A DNA stretch of 64,000 nt from Cellulomonas sp. C5510 (GCF_019797765.1 NZ_CP081862.1:1550001-1614000); one strand, 5' to 3'; numbered from the stretch's first letter, positions 16,725-25,180 are shown. Program-made: numbers and translations. The notes: generated by a model not told the origin, from the letters alone.

Positions 16725-17153
16725 GTGAAGTCCGCCGATCAGTGGATCGTGGAAGCAGAGGACTGGATCGCGTTGGCCGTGCCGTTCGTGAGCCTCGTCG
16801 GGATCTTCGTGACCGCGATGAGCCTCAACCGCCCGCAGAAGCGCCTGGAAGCCATGCGGACGGCCATGGAGGTGCGCAAGACCGCCCCCGCAGCGACGAC
16901 GACAGACCTCGACCGCTTCATCCGATTCACGGCGGCGCAGATTGGGCAGGTCTGGTGGCGCAGCAGCTGGGTCTTCCTCGGCGCGAGCACGCTCGCCGGC
17001 GGGGTGGCGACCGCGCTGATCGGTGTGTGGCTTCTCCAGGGCGAGACCGGCGTCTATCAGGGCGTGTGGTGGCTCGCCGGTGGCTACGGGGTCGTCGGCG
17101 TCGGCCTGCTGGTGTTCGCGACTTGGCGGCAGAAGACGGCGGGTTACTACTAG
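16725..17153 (+). CDS. Membrane-anchored single-gene insertion (moron) of unknown function
   Basis: This 142-residue protein is encoded rightward inside the leftward structural operon. It has an N-terminal membrane segment (about residues 12-30), a cytosolic region of about 40 residues (NRPQKRLEAM, TDLDRFIRFTAAQ) and two further membrane segments near the C-terminus. I start it at GTG 16725. Its TAG overlaps the TAG of the opposing gene at 17150 in the sequence CTAG. Anti-parallel orientation in a late operon points to expression from the lysogen. Exclusion of other phages is a possible role. Confidence 0.65.
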   Translation: MKSADQWIVEAEDWIALAVPFVSLVGIFVTAMSLNRPQKRLEAMRTAMEVRKTAPAATTTDLDRFIRFTAAQIGQVWWRSSWVFLGASTLAGGVATALIGVWLLQGETGVYQGVWWLAGGYGVVGVGLLVFATWRQKTAGYY

Positions 17154-17326
17154 TCCGGGTAGATCCGGCCGGTGGTCTTCACGTCAGCGACGGTGATGCC
17201 GGCCTTGTCGAGGTACCAGAACAGGCCCCCGGACACCCCGGCGGCGATGGATGTGCCGACTGTCGAACCGACCTGCCCGGTGTCGGGGTTCGTGACGTCT
17301 GCGTAGACCTTCCACTGCTCGGCCAT
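17150..17326 (-). CDS. Small fibre-associated protein, hypothetical
   Basis: A 58-residue protein ([20 protein letters not shown] at the start, FWYLDKAGITVADV later) coupled by ATGA to the end of the fibre gene before it. It has no membrane segment apart from a short hydrophobic centre. It may be a fibre chaperone or a small virion protein. Its stop codon shares bases with that of the rightward gene at 16725. Confidence 0.55.
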   Translation of the reverse strand: MAEQWKVYADVTNPDTGQVGSTVGTSIAAGVSGGLFWYLDKAGITVADVKTTGRIYPD

Positions 17327-18312
17327 CAGTCCTCCCAGAGGACCATCAGACCGACCGCACGGTTCGCGGCGAGCGTCGCACCACCACTGGCTGTCCCACG
17401 GTGCTCCCGCAGCGAGATGCCCCACCCGTTGTGACCGACACCGACGGGGATCACCCGGTACGGCAGATCCTGTCCGAGGAGGCGTGCGGTGATCACCGAC
17501 CCGCCGACGGCATCCCCAGGTGCATAGGTGAGAGCGGCGATCGGCTGCCACGGTGCGAGCCCTGGCGCGAACGCCACCCACGGCAGGACAGGAGCGATGA
17601 CGCCCGTCGCGAGCGAGCTGTTCACCGCGAGCGCGGAACCCGCGATCGTGTAAGGCAGTACAGCAGGAACTGGGCCGCGATTTTGAATCATCGAGTTGTA
17701 CGCGACTGCAACAAACGGATTGGGCGGCAACGACTGTGTCGCAGACGTCGCATTACCCATCGAGCACGCAAAGACCAGTCCGTCACCGGTCGCCGCCCCC
17801 GCGTTGTCCCTAGACCGCTCAATGATGACCACCGGGGATCCATACACAGAGGCATCCGCAGCGCACATCACGATGACGAGACAGGCTCCACCACTGCAAG
17901 TGGCGACGATGTGCTCCATCGGCGTCGACGACGACGCTTGTGTCGCCGTCGTTGTGCCATCAGAGACATACGTCTGAGCGACCAGGACATCTGTGATATC
18001 CGCGCCGGATGCGCCCTTTCCGATCGTGACCGCCAGTCCTGGGGCCGCGGTAGACCAGAATGACGACCCATACTCGAGCTTCACGTAGATCGGATGGGTC
18101 GCCTGGAGGTCGTCGTTGAACCGCCAGATCTCGAAGCCCTGGATCGTCTTGTTGGTGGTGGGCGCGGCTACGGTGCTCCAGTCGATCTGCCCGGCCGTGG
18201 CGACCTTCACCATCCCGACCGTCGCGAGGGCCGCGGACAGAGCGGAACCCCATGCCCGGAACTGCGCGTCTGTGGCGTTCGTGGGGGCCTCGGTGAATGA
18301 CGTGTGAGTCAT
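17326..18312 (-). CDS. Putative receptor-binding or tail-fibre tip protein
   Basis: This 328-residue protein is rich in Thr, Ser, Ala and Gly with alternating hydrophobic residues, the look of a beta-rich phage surface protein ([57 protein letters not shown]). It directly follows the collagen-like fibre gene with a 4-base overlap. Such a pair usually encodes the shaft and the distal part of one fibre. No enzyme motif is seen. Confidence 0.6.
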   Translation of the reverse strand: MTHTSFTEAPTNATDAQFRAWGSALSAALATVGMVKVATAGQIDWSTVAAPTTNKTIQGFEIWRFNDDLQATHPIYVKLEYGSSFWSTAAPGLAVTIGKGASGADITDVLVAQTYVSDGTTTATQASSSTPMEHIVATCSGGACLVIVMCAADASVYGSPVVIIERSRDNAGAATGDGLVFACSMGNATSATQSLPPNPFVAVAYNSMIQNRGPVPAVLPYTIAGSALAVNSSLATGVIAPVLPWVAFAPGLAPWQPIAALTYAPGDAVGGSVITARLLGQDLPYRVIPVGVGHNGWGISLREHRGTASGGATLAANRAVGLMVLWED

Positions 18313-19259
18313 GCTCGCTCCGTGGGGTACCAGGTGATCGTGATGTCCGCGGGCCCGCCGTCGACCCGGTAGTACACGGCCGTGCCGTCTGCTGCACCGA
18401 GGACGGCGCCCTCAACGTCCGTCTCCGCGCCCACGGCGACGTACTCGTAGACGCGACCACGCCCACCCGGGTACGGGGTCGTCACCGGTCGCCCCGTGTC
18501 CGCGTCCCGCCCGGCCGCGGTGCGGTACAGCCGCAGCCGGCAGGCCGCCGAGTAGCTCACAGCGACGATCACGTACCCGGGGGACAGGTCGACGCTGCCA
18601 CTGCCCTGGACGGCGGTGATGGTGGTGTCCCTGCGGGCGGTGAGCGCGTCGAGGGCGGCACGGGTGAGGGAGCCCTCGTCGGTGACGTACCCCGCGGTGT
18701 CGGCATCCGAGCCACCCCCGCCCCCGGCAGGGTCAGTCCAGCCCGTGGCGTAGTCCTCGGTCCCTGTCTTGGACAGGACCTGTCCGACCGTGCCGCCGGT
18801 GGGCACGCCGACACCAGGCGCTCCGTCCACGCCGTCGGCGCCGGCGGGGCCCTGGTCTCCCGGGTCTCCCTTCGGCCCCTGGACCCCGGGATCGCCCTTG
18901 TCGCCCTTGGGTCCGGGTTCACCGGCCGGACCGCGAGCACCGTCGGCGCCCACCGGGCCGGGCTCGCCCTGAGCCCCGGGGTCACCCTTGGGGCCCTGAG
19001 CGCCGTCCGCTCCCGGGGCGCCCGGGGCGCCGTCGGCACCAGCCGGTCCGCGCTCTCCGGGCGGACCCTGCTCACCCGGCGCACCCGGGAGGCCCTGCTC
19101 GCCGCGCGGCCCGGCGTCACCCTGGGGCCCTTGCGGACCCGGGACGCCCTGCGGGCCTTCTGGCCCCGGCTCGCCGGCAGGTCCCTGCGGTCCGACGGCG
19201 CGTGGGACGGCCACGACCTTCGTCGGGCCCTGAACGATCCGCACGACCTGCGTGCTCAC
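18309..19259 (-). CDS. Collagen-like fibre protein
   Basis: Of 316 residues, about 42 consecutive Gly-X-Y triplets (residues 23-149, with many GPQ, GPK and GDP units) form a collagen-like stalk. A non-repetitive C-terminal domain of about 165 residues follows ([36 protein letters not shown]), and a short N-terminal piece ([13 protein letters not shown]) may attach the fibre. The start is GTG at 19259. Collagen-like proteins are known as trimeric phage fibres. The triplets also create a long, meaningless reading frame on the opposite strand. Confidence 0.85.
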   Translation of the reverse strand: MSTQVVRIVQGPTKVVAVPRAVGPQGPAGEPGPEGPQGVPGPQGPQGDAGPRGEQGLPGAPGEQGPPGERGPAGADGAPGAPGADGAQGPKGDPGAQGEPGPVGADGARGPAGEPGPKGDKGDPGVQGPKGDPGDQGPAGADGVDGAPGVGVPTGGTVGQVLSKTGTEDYATGWTDPAGGGGGSDADTAGYVTDEGSLTRAALDALTARRDTTITAVQGSGSVDLSPGYVIVAVSYSAACRLRLYRTAAGRDADTGRPVTTPYPGGRGRVYEYVAVGAETDVEGAVLGAADGTAVYYRVDGGPADITITWYPTERA

Positions 19260-19654
19260 AGCACCTCCCGGGTGACGTCGGGGTCGACCTTCACCGCTCC
19301 GGCGGCCAGCGGGATGACCAACCCGTCGGCCCGCACCAGCTCGACGTCCCACACCCCGAGCCGGCGGGTGTTCCACACCTCGTCCTCGGTGACCTCGTGC
19401 GGGATCAACCCCGCCACGGAGAGCACCCCGGCGTCGTGCGTGAGCGTCAGGCCGTCGCCGACCGTGAGGGTGCGCCAGACGTCGCCGCCGACCTTCTTGC
19501 GGACCTGCGACCTGGCCGACCAGCCCGTGAAGTCCTGCACGATCGTCCCGGCCTCGTCCTCCTCCGAGTACAGGAGGGTGAACGCGCAGTCCGAGCCCTG
19601 ACGGATGAGGAGGTCGACCTGCGCGAGGACCTCCTGGCCGACCTCCTCAGCCAT
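19256..19654 (-). CDS. Structural-region protein, beta-rich, hypothetical
   Basis: This 132-residue protein has a helical start ([18 protein letters not shown]) and then several beta strands ([46 protein letters not shown]). The pattern recalls small virion adaptor or fibre-anchoring proteins. It sits between the capsid-side gene at 19654 and the collagen-like fibre gene with overlaps on both sides. Confidence 0.55.
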   Translation of the reverse strand: MAEEVGQEVLAQVDLLIRQGSDCAFTLLYSEEDEAGTIVQDFTGWSARSQVRKKVGGDVWRTLTVGDGLTLTHDAGVLSVAGLIPHEVTEDEVWNTRRLGVWDVELVRADGLVIPLAAGAVKVDPDVTREVL

Positions 19655-20112
19655 CAGCGCAGGTACTCGTCGAGGATCGTCCGACGCGCCTTGCCGGCGG
19701 CCTCGAGCGCGAGGACGGCGGCGGTCTCGCTCGGGTTCTCAGCGATGTGCTGCTGCACCTGCTCGACGTTCGCGTCCGACGGGTCGAACGCTGTGCCGCG
19801 GGCGGCGAACGCGAGGGTGTCCGCGATGCCCTGCTCGTACCCGACGAGCGCGCCACGGACACGTTCCGGGGCGATGTCCGTCGGGAGGCCGACCTTCTCG
19901 GCGTGCGCGGACTCCTCGGCCGTCAGCGGCTCGGGGGCGCCCGCCACGGCGTCCGGGTCCGGGACAGTCAGAGCGGCGGGGGCGCCGTGCTCCTGCCCGT
20001 CCTCGGTCAGGTGCGCGCCGACGCGCACGTCGTCGGGGACCTCGTCGCCGGCGCTGTACGCGCGGCCGTTCAGGTAGACGACCCCGACGAGGTCGTCACG
20101 GAGCTTCACCAT
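19654..20112 (-). CDS. Head-associated protein, hypothetical
   Basis: The 152-residue product is the first gene after the major capsid gene and starts at ATG 20112. The N-terminus (MVKLRDDLVGVVYLNGRAY, AGDEVPDDVRVGAHL) looks like a small beta domain, followed by a long helical region. Similar proteins are often annotated as head fibre or head-tail connector components. A hairpin separates it from the capsid gene. Confidence 0.55.
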   Translation of the reverse strand: MVKLRDDLVGVVYLNGRAYSAGDEVPDDVRVGAHLTEDGQEHGAPAALTVPDPDAVAGAPEPLTAEESAHAEKVGLPTDIAPERVRGALVGYEQGIADTLAFAARGTAFDPSDANVEQVQQHIAENPSETAAVLALEAAGKARRTILDEYLR

Positions 20113-20140
20113 GGTGGTGCCCTTCGTCTCGATGTGGGTC

Positions 20141-20180
20141 GGGCCGCCAGCAGAGCCGGGGAGGCGTCTGCTGGCGGCCC
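20141..20180 (-). terminator. Strong hairpin after the major capsid gene
   Basis: A 14-base perfect stem (20141-20154 and 20167-20180) with a 12-base loop lies 10 bases after the capsid stop codon and about 28 bases before the next start. There is no long U run. It could reduce read-through into the connector genes and stabilise the capsid mRNA, giving the capsid protein its much higher dose. Confidence 0.75.
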
Positions 20181-20189
20181 GAGGGGTGG

Positions 20190-21212
20190 TCAGGCCGCGA
20201 CGTCCGCGACGAGGAGACCGTTGATGTCGCCGGCGACCGGCAGGAAGATCGAGGAGACCTTCGTCCAGGTCGTGACAGGGTCCGCGTCCGTGTACTGCAC
20301 GACGGTCAGGCCCGGGGCCATCTCCTGCGTGAAGTCCACGGCGTTCGAGCTGACGAGCTCCCGCGCCTCCGCAGTGATGCCCCACTGGGACTCGCCGACG
20401 TTGTCGGTCACGAGGATGACCTTGTCGTCCGCGATGACCCGGGCCGTGCCGGAGTCCGTGGGGACCTCGCCCTCGTACACCTCGATCGGCGGCAGCCCGA
20501 ACTGGGCGCGCACCTGCCCGAGCTGCTCCGGGGTCAGCGTGGGCGGGGTCGCGATGCCCGGCCAGAAGAACGACCGGTACTGGTCGTTGCGCAGCAGGTA
20601 GTTGCGGATCCGCTCGGACATGACCGTGCGGACGACCGGCCGGCGGGCGTCGGTGCGGACCTTGCGGACCCACGTCTGCTCGTCGTCGAGGGCGAGCGCG
20701 GTCGGGTCGGACCACAGGACGCTCGGGGTGACGAGGTGGTCGGCGGGCAGACCGAAGTCGGCCTCGTCGATGACGCCGTTCTCGTTGATCGTGACCTTCC
20801 CGGTGGAGAGGAACTGCCCGCGGGCGGCCTCGGCGCGGTTCAGGATCGCGGTCGTGTTGTTCTCGATGTCGTCGTAGATCGACTCGACGATCCGCTGGAT
20901 CAGGGCGTCCGACCCGCCCTCGGCGAGGGTGAGGAGCAGGTCCTCGTTGATCGGGAGCTTCTGCGACAGCGGCGGGAGCGCGAGCTCCTGCGTCGCGATC
21001 GTCCCGGGCCGGGAGCCGATCGGGGCCTCCGCGTCGTACTGGCGGTACTTCGCGGTCGTCCGGCGGATCGTGCGGCGCACGGTCTTGGACTTGCGGCCCT
21101 GGACCTGGACGTTCGGCAGGACCGAGGTGAGCGGGTTCTCGATCGGCTCGGGGACCTGACGGGCCACGAGCGTGGCCTCGGCGGGGGTGACGAGCTCGAG
21201 GATGTTGACCAT
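20190..21212 (-). CDS. Major capsid protein (gpE-like)
   Basis: This 340-residue protein has the features of lambda gpE-type major capsid proteins: VRRTIRRTTAKYRQYDAEAP near the N-terminus, LPPLSQKLPINEDLLLT, a long helix with LIQRIVESIYDDIENNTTAILNR, and the P-domain strands with KVILVTDNVGESQWG. A helical scaffold gene and a gpD-like decoration gene lie just upstream, which is the expected order. A hairpin follows the gene. Confidence 0.9.
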   Translation of the reverse strand: MVNILELVTPAEATLVARQVPEPIENPLTSVLPNVQVQGRKSKTVRRTIRRTTAKYRQYDAEAPIGSRPGTIATQELALPPLSQKLPINEDLLLTLAEGGSDALIQRIVESIYDDIENNTTAILNRAEAARGQFLSTGKVTINENGVIDEADFGLPADHLVTPSVLWSDPTALALDDEQTWVRKVRTDARRPVVRTVMSERIRNYLLRNDQYRSFFWPGIATPPTLTPEQLGQVRAQFGLPPIEVYEGEVPTDSGTARVIADDKVILVTDNVGESQWGITAEARELVSSNAVDFTQEMAPGLTVVQYTDADPVTTWTKVSSIFLPVAGDINGLLVADVAA

Positions 21213-21225
21213 GTCGTGGCCCTTC

Positions 21226-21615
21226 TCAGATGAACCGGATACGGCCGGCGACGTCGGTCTTCCCGGCCGAGTCGACGGCGATGGGCAGGCGGGCCTCGCG
21301 GACCTTGCCGTGGGTGAGGATCGCGCCGCCCGCGTTGACCTGGCCGGCGGTGACCTGGCGGGGGCCGACGAGGAACCCGACGAGGGTCTGACGGCCGTCG
21401 GCGGCCGTGTCGTCGTACGGGCCGTACTTGCCCGACGCGGTGATCTTGCCGAGCGGCAGGCCGCCGGGCAGGAACCCCTTCGGGTAGTGCGTGCCCGCGG
21501 TGAACGCGCTGATGAGGAGGGTCACGGGCTCCGTGGAGTCCAGACCGTGGGCGGACCCGAGCCACGACGGGTCGTCGACGCCCGCGATCTCGGTGGTCTT
21601 GACCTGGATGGTCAT
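21226..21615 (-). CDS. Head decoration protein (lambda gpD family)
   Basis: The 129-residue product contains the family signature of head decoration proteins: PVTLLISAFTAGTHYPKGFLPGGLPLGK and GFLVGPRQVTAGQ. It would trimerise on the expanded capsid surface. The start ATG at 21615 (MTIQVKTTEI) is chosen; the frame is open to 21657. It lies 13 bases upstream of the major capsid gene. Confidence 0.88.
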   Translation of the reverse strand: MTIQVKTTEIAGVDDPSWLGSAHGLDSTEPVTLLISAFTAGTHYPKGFLPGGLPLGKITASGKYGPYDDTAADGRQTLVGFLVGPRQVTAGQVNAGGAILTHGKVREARLPIAVDSAGKTDVAGRIRFI

Positions 21616-21732
21616 GGTCGCTCCCAACGTGGGACGGGTGGGGTGGGGTTCGCGCACGACCGGGGTCGGCGTCCACGGGTCAGCCAGTCGTGGTCCTGGT
21701 CCGCTCTGGGCGGTCGAGCAGAGTGTGCGCAG

Positions 21733-21746
21733 GGGGGTGTCACACG
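21733..21746 (-). repeat. GGGGGTGTCACACG element, copy 4
   Basis: An exact copy of the 14-base plus-strand element lies in the gap between scaffold and decoration genes, 117 bases before the decoration start. It includes the stop codon of the short frame at 21740-21847. Confidence 0.5.
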
Positions 21747-21847
21747 CTCGCTGCGGAGGGAGTGGTCGGGGCGCAGGACGCGCTGCTACGGGGGCAAGGA
21801 GGCCCGGGCGCGAGGAACCCCCAAGCGGCCTTCACGGGATCTCGCAC
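21740..21847 (-). CDS. Possible 35-residue small protein, or read-through tail of the scaffold gene
   Basis: The frame from GTG 21847 encodes RDPVKAAWGFLAPGPPCP and a Ser/Ala-rich end. It ends in the same GTG-TGA-CACCCCC context seen after other genes. The frame is continuous with the scaffold gene, separated only by its TGA (21893-21895), so either a short gene, a translational read-through extension of 51 codons or a decayed gene is possible. No clear ribosome-binding site is visible. Low confidence. Confidence 0.25.
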   Translation of the reverse strand: MRDPVKAAWGFLAPGPPCPRSSASCAPTTPSAASV

Positions 21848-21892
21848 CAGACGGGTTGCCCGGCCCGTGTTGACGCCCCGACCACTGGTCTG

Positions 21893-22495
21893 TCAGGCCG
21901 CGGGCGCCCGGTACCCGCGACGGGCGGCGACCTCGTCCGCGCGCTCCTGCGCGGTCTTCGCGGCGGGCGGCTGGGCCGGCGGCGCACCCGGGGCCGTGTG
22001 CGGCGCCGGGGTGCCCGTGCCGAACAGGCCCGGGGCGTCCGTCTTGAGCTGCGTGATCGCGGCCGTGACCGTGGCCTCGTCGGCGCCGACCGCGACGTCC
22101 AGGGCACGGGCCGCGATCGCGACGTTCGTCGCGCCGGCCGACCCGAGGAGCCGCTCGACGCGGGCGGCGTGACGGTCGGCGGCGGCCTCTGCCTTGATCT
22201 GCTCGGCCTCGGCCTTCGCGGTGGCCGCGGCGGCGGCGTCGCGCTGCGCCTGGGTCTGGTTCGCCTCGTCGGCCTTGCGGGCGGCCTCTATGAGGGCGGC
22301 GGCGTCCTCGATCGAGATGCCGCCGAGCTTCTCGGTGATCTCCCGGGTGGCGGCGGTCCGGCCGTCGGCCTTCTCGCGGGTCATCATCGCGGTGACCTCG
22401 TCCTGCGTGAACGTCCGCGGGGCGGGCGGCTGGGCGCCGGGGGTGCCATCGGGGTTCGGGTCGGTCATGTAGCGCAGGCGCGCGCTCTTGCGCAT
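21893..22495 (-). CDS. Scaffold-like capsid assembly protein
   Basis: The 200-residue product is highly charged and helical: a Pro-rich N-terminus (DPNPDGTPGAQPPAP), an Ala/Lys/Glu coiled coil in the middle (EAARKADEANQTQAQRD) and another Pro-rich C-terminus. Position between the portal side and the capsid gene fits a scaffold. GAGGGAG just before the ATG at 22495 decides the start over the ATG at 22468. Confidence 0.75.
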   Translation of the reverse strand: MRKSARLRYMTDPNPDGTPGAQPPAPRTFTQDEVTAMMTREKADGRTAATREITEKLGGISIEDAAALIEAARKADEANQTQAQRDAAAAATAKAEAEQIKAEAAADRHAARVERLLGSAGATNVAIAARALDVAVGADEATVTAAITQLKTDAPGLFGTGTPAPHTAPGAPPAQPPAAKTAQERADEVAARRGYRAPAA

Positions 22496-22539
22496 CGGTG
22501 CTCCCTCGTTGGTCGGGCTGGTGCGCCCACCATCACGAC

Positions 22540-22550
22540 GGGGGTGCCAC
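22540..22550 (-). repeat. GGGGGTGCCAC element (degenerate copy)
   Basis: A variant of the GGGGGTGTCACACG element lies 44 bases before the scaffold start. It is not attached to a stop codon, which argues that the element is more than a by-product of gene ends. Confidence 0.4.
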
Positions 22551-22561
22551 TCAAGAGCGCG

Positions 22562-22575
22562 TCGGCTATAGCCGA
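22562..22575 (+). promoter_or_regulatory. 14-base palindrome with a TATA-like core before a rightward gene
   Basis: TCGGCTATAGCCGA is a perfect palindrome. The TATAGC inside it (22567-22572) lies 6 bases before the GTG at 22579, the position of a -10 box for a leaderless transcript. A dimeric regulator could bind the palindrome. No -35 box is evident. Confidence 0.4.
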
Positions 22576-22578
22576 TGG

Positions 22579-22893
22579 GTGGCTGTGAGCCCCGACGTGA
22601 GCGCCACGCTGGCGCAGATCCTGCCGACGTTCCTCATCGCGCTCGCCGTTGAGGGCGCCGTGTACCGGAACAAGAAGCCCGAGAGCAGGGGCTTGCCGCT
22701 GCTGTCGATGATCGTGACGTACCTCGTGATGTTCACGGTCGGCGAGGTGATTCTGCTCCTCGCGGTGATCTTCGGGTGGACGCTCCCGGTCGTCGCGACG
22801 GGTTGGATCGTGCTCTGCGTCTTGTCGTCCGTGTTCACCGTCAGCGCGGTCCTGATCCACCCGTACATTGCCGGGGCACTCGAGGAGTCCTAG
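22579..22893 (+). CDS. Small multi-pass membrane protein, single-gene insertion
   Basis: The 104-residue product has about three membrane segments (beginning near ILPTFLIALAVEG, LSMIVTYLVMFTVGEVILLLAVIFG and ATGWIVLCVLSSVFTVSAVL) with short charged loops (YRNKKPES). It runs rightward between two leftward head genes. The start is GTG 22579 or GTG 22585. Its TAG shares bases with the opposing TAG in CTAG (22890-22893). Orientation and membrane location suggest a lysogen-expressed exclusion or conversion gene. No family is recognised. Confidence 0.6.
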   Translation: MAVSPDVSATLAQILPTFLIALAVEGAVYRNKKPESRGLPLLSMIVTYLVMFTVGEVILLLAVIFGWTLPVVATGWIVLCVLSSVFTVSAVLIHPYIAGALEES

Positions 22894-23297
22894 CGAGCCG
22901 TGTCCGCCGCCCGGGACCCGACGAGGTGCACCGCCGTCGCTGGGATGGACCGGTAGACGCGGACCTCGCGGATCGTGCGGTCGTCGCGGGGGATGACCTC
23001 GCACCCGTGGCGGAGGTCGCCGACGTACACGCCCCACAGGTCCCACGAGGTGACCTCGGGGAGGTCGAACGTGCCGCCGGACGCGTCCCACGCGGTGAGG
23101 GGGTCGGTGGAGAAGCAGATCATCGGGTACCGGATCGGTGCGTGAGGCGACGCGGAGCGGATCCGCAGCCCACGGGCGGTGATCTGGTCGCGGCGGTCGG
23201 TCGGGGACCAGTGGTAGATGACCTGGTCCGGGAGGAGCGGGAACCCGATGATCCCGGCGTCGTCGCGGACTGTCTCGATCACGACGTCGTCGTTCAC
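22890..23297 (-). CDS. Portal-associated small protein, ADP-ribosyltransferase-like fold possible
   Basis: This 135-residue protein starts at GTG with a GTGA overlap. It contains QVIYHWSPTDRRDQITARGLRI followed by PMICFSTDPLTAWDASGG and WDLWGVYVG. The YHWSP...I...GL...S spacing resembles the N-terminal part of ADP-ribosyltransferase or KptA-like folds that occur near head genes in many actinophages. Catalytic residues cannot be assigned with confidence, so activity is uncertain. Confidence 0.55.
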   Translation of the reverse strand: MNDDVVIETVRDDAGIIGFPLLPDQVIYHWSPTDRRDQITARGLRIRSASPHAPIRYPMICFSTDPLTAWDASGGTFDLPEVTSWDLWGVYVGDLRHGCEVIPRDDRTIREVRVYRSIPATAVHLVGSRAADTAR

Positions 23298-23509
23298 GCG
23301 GCCTCCCGGGGCATGGGCTCGCCGCGCTCGCGCAGTTCGCGGCCGTCGAGCGCGTCGTGCGTGATGAGCCACCCCATCGACCCGTCGTCGCCAGGCACCG
23401 GCTCGGTCGCGGGGCCGCACACGCAGTCGTCGTCGAGGTCGTGCAGCACCGTGTCGGCCTCGGGGACGACGTGCACGCCGCCCGATGTCTCGTACACGCC
23501 CCAGGTCAC
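23294..23509 (-). CDS. Small conserved protein after the portal gene
   Basis: A 71-residue protein starting at GTG 23509, overlapping the portal stop. Sequence begins with TWGVYETSGGVHVVPE and contains HDLDDDCVCGP with a close Cys pair. It is coupled to the genes on both sides. The function is unknown to me; position suggests a role in head assembly. Confidence 0.6.
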   Translation of the reverse strand: MTWGVYETSGGVHVVPEADTVLHDLDDDCVCGPATEPVPGDDGSMGWLITHDALDGRELRERGEPMPREAA

Positions 23510-25134
23510 TCGGTGGCCCCGGTAGTCGCGGGCTGGATCCCGAGCAGCGCAGCAGCCGCGCCGACGTTGCCTGTGGCCTCGACGAGCTTCACGGCCTGGT
23601 CGAACCACTCCTGCTTGATCGCCTCGATCTCCGTCTTCGCGTCCTCGATCGGCAGGCCGGCCTGCTGCAGCACCTTCACCGCCGTGGGCGTCGAGATCGC
23701 GTGGGCGGGCAAGAGGTCCTTGACCATGTCGATGGCGACCGGCAGGTCCGACGGGAGGGCGGTGCCGAGGTCGATCGTCGCCGCCGGTGTCGCCGCGGCG
23801 GGGAGGGCGCCGGCGGCCTGCGCGAGGCGCATCGCGAACTTCAGGATCAGGGGGTACTTCTCGTCCCGCACCGTGCGCATCTCGCGGAGGAGCTGCCGGG
23901 CGGGCTGGAAGCCGAGGGACAGGGCGTACCCGGAGGGGACGTCGTTCGGCTGCACCCGCCCCAGCAGCGCCAGAGCGAGGCGCGAGTTCGTGGCGAGGCG
24001 GTCGAGGAGGTCCGTGGAGAACTCCCGCAGCGCCGTGAGGTTCTTCGACGTGTCGAGGAATCCCGCGGTGGACTCGGCCGGCATCGCCCACTGCTGCCCC
24101 GGCCCCGAGTCCAGCCCGCCAGCGGGCACACCGGTCGTCACGAGCGCCGGTGCCGCCTGCTGGGAGGCGGCGGCGAGGTCGGTGTCGGTGTTGCCGATGT
24201 CGTCGAGGATCTGCGCGATCCGCGTCAGCAGCGACGACCCGAACGTCCGCTGTGTGGAGGCGTCGTTCGGGACGTGCACGACGGGGATGAAGTCGACGCC
24301 CATGTCGACCCACCCGTCCACGTCCGGCTCCCCACCGGTGAGGATCCGGCGGTACGGCTTCGTGGTGAGCTCGGGGGAGTACACGGTGGCCTTCGGGAGC
24401 CGCTCGGAGGCGTCGTAGTCGACGGACCGGTACAGGCAGGTCCACGCCCGCGTCCCACCCCACGGCGCCGACACCGGGGCGCCCAGCGGGGTGAGGCGCC
24501 ACGTCTGCCGGCGGATCCACGTCTTCCCGTCCGGGTCGATCCACTCCCACGCGACGTGCACGATCGGCGGGAACTCGTCGTCCTCCCACCCCGGGACGGT
24601 CGTCTGCTCGTCGGGGAAGTAGAACCCCGGGTCGTACACGCGCAGCGTCGGGCGGGTCTTCGGGGCCGACCAGCCGAGGACGAACACCCCGTCGCCGTCG
24701 CCGATCGCGTTCTCCTCGCCCTCGAGGAGCTTCTGCTCGACCCGCTCCTTCACCATCCACTCGTCGAGCCACGTCTGGAACGCGTCCGGGGTGCCTTCGG
24801 GGTAGCCGATGGTCTGGTCGTCGCCGAGGAGCAGCGCCCGGGCGGTGTCGACGAGCAGGGCGGCGTCGCCGTACTCGCGGTACGACGCGGCGGGTGCCTC
24901 GGAGATGTCGAGGCCCTGCCCGCGGCCACGGACCTCTCGCGCCCACATCGACTCGGGGAGCCAGTAGCGGCGGGTGTTGTCGCGCATCGCGGACAGGACC
25001 CGGTAGGCGGTGAGGCGGCGGGCGTCGACGTCGTCGATCCACGTGGGTGCGATCGCGGACGAGGGGCGGCGGTTCTCGGTGAGCTCGGGGATGTGCGCGA
25101 GGGGCGCCCACTGGTCCTGCACGTAGTCCCGCAC
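23506..25134 (-). CDS. Portal protein
   Basis: The 542-residue protein has the length and pattern of SPP1-type portals in actinophages: an N-terminal helical region (RRLTAYRVLSAMRDNTRRYWLP), a central wing with tyrosine-rich strands (LRVYDPGFYFPDEQ, KPYRRILTG, FIPVVHVPND), SLLTRIAQILDDIGNTDTDLA typical of the stem/crown region, and an Ala-rich C-terminal domain. It would form the dodecameric ring for DNA packaging. A degenerate GGGGGTGCCAAC element (25181-25192) lies 46 bases upstream. Confidence 0.92.
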   Translation of the reverse strand: MRDYVQDQWAPLAHIPELTENRRPSSAIAPTWIDDVDARRLTAYRVLSAMRDNTRRYWLPESMWAREVRGRGQGLDISEAPAASYREYGDAALLVDTARALLLGDDQTIGYPEGTPDAFQTWLDEWMVKERVEQKLLEGEENAIGDGDGVFVLGWSAPKTRPTLRVYDPGFYFPDEQTTVPGWEDDEFPPIVHVAWEWIDPDGKTWIRRQTWRLTPLGAPVSAPWGGTRAWTCLYRSVDYDASERLPKATVYSPELTTKPYRRILTGGEPDVDGWVDMGVDFIPVVHVPNDASTQRTFGSSLLTRIAQILDDIGNTDTDLAAASQQAAPALVTTGVPAGGLDSGPGQQWAMPAESTAGFLDTSKNLTALREFSTDLLDRLATNSRLALALLGRVQPNDVPSGYALSLGFQPARQLLREMRTVRDEKYPLILKFAMRLAQAAGALPAAATPAATIDLGTALPSDLPVAIDMVKDLLPAHAISTPTAVKVLQQAGLPIEDAKTEIEAIKQEWFDQAVKLVEATGNVGAAAALLGIQPATTGATE

Positions 25135-25180
25135 GCTGCTGCTCCCCGGGTCGATGGCCTGGCGGGGTCATCGTGGGCAC

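Noticed and set aside
18840..19160. Tandem repeats suggesting a CRISPR or satellite block
   Set aside because: They are the imperfect Gly-X-Y codons of the collagen-like fibre.
18297..19601. Long rightward frame opposite the collagen-like gene
   Set aside because: The Gly-X-Y triplets produce an open antisense frame by composition alone.
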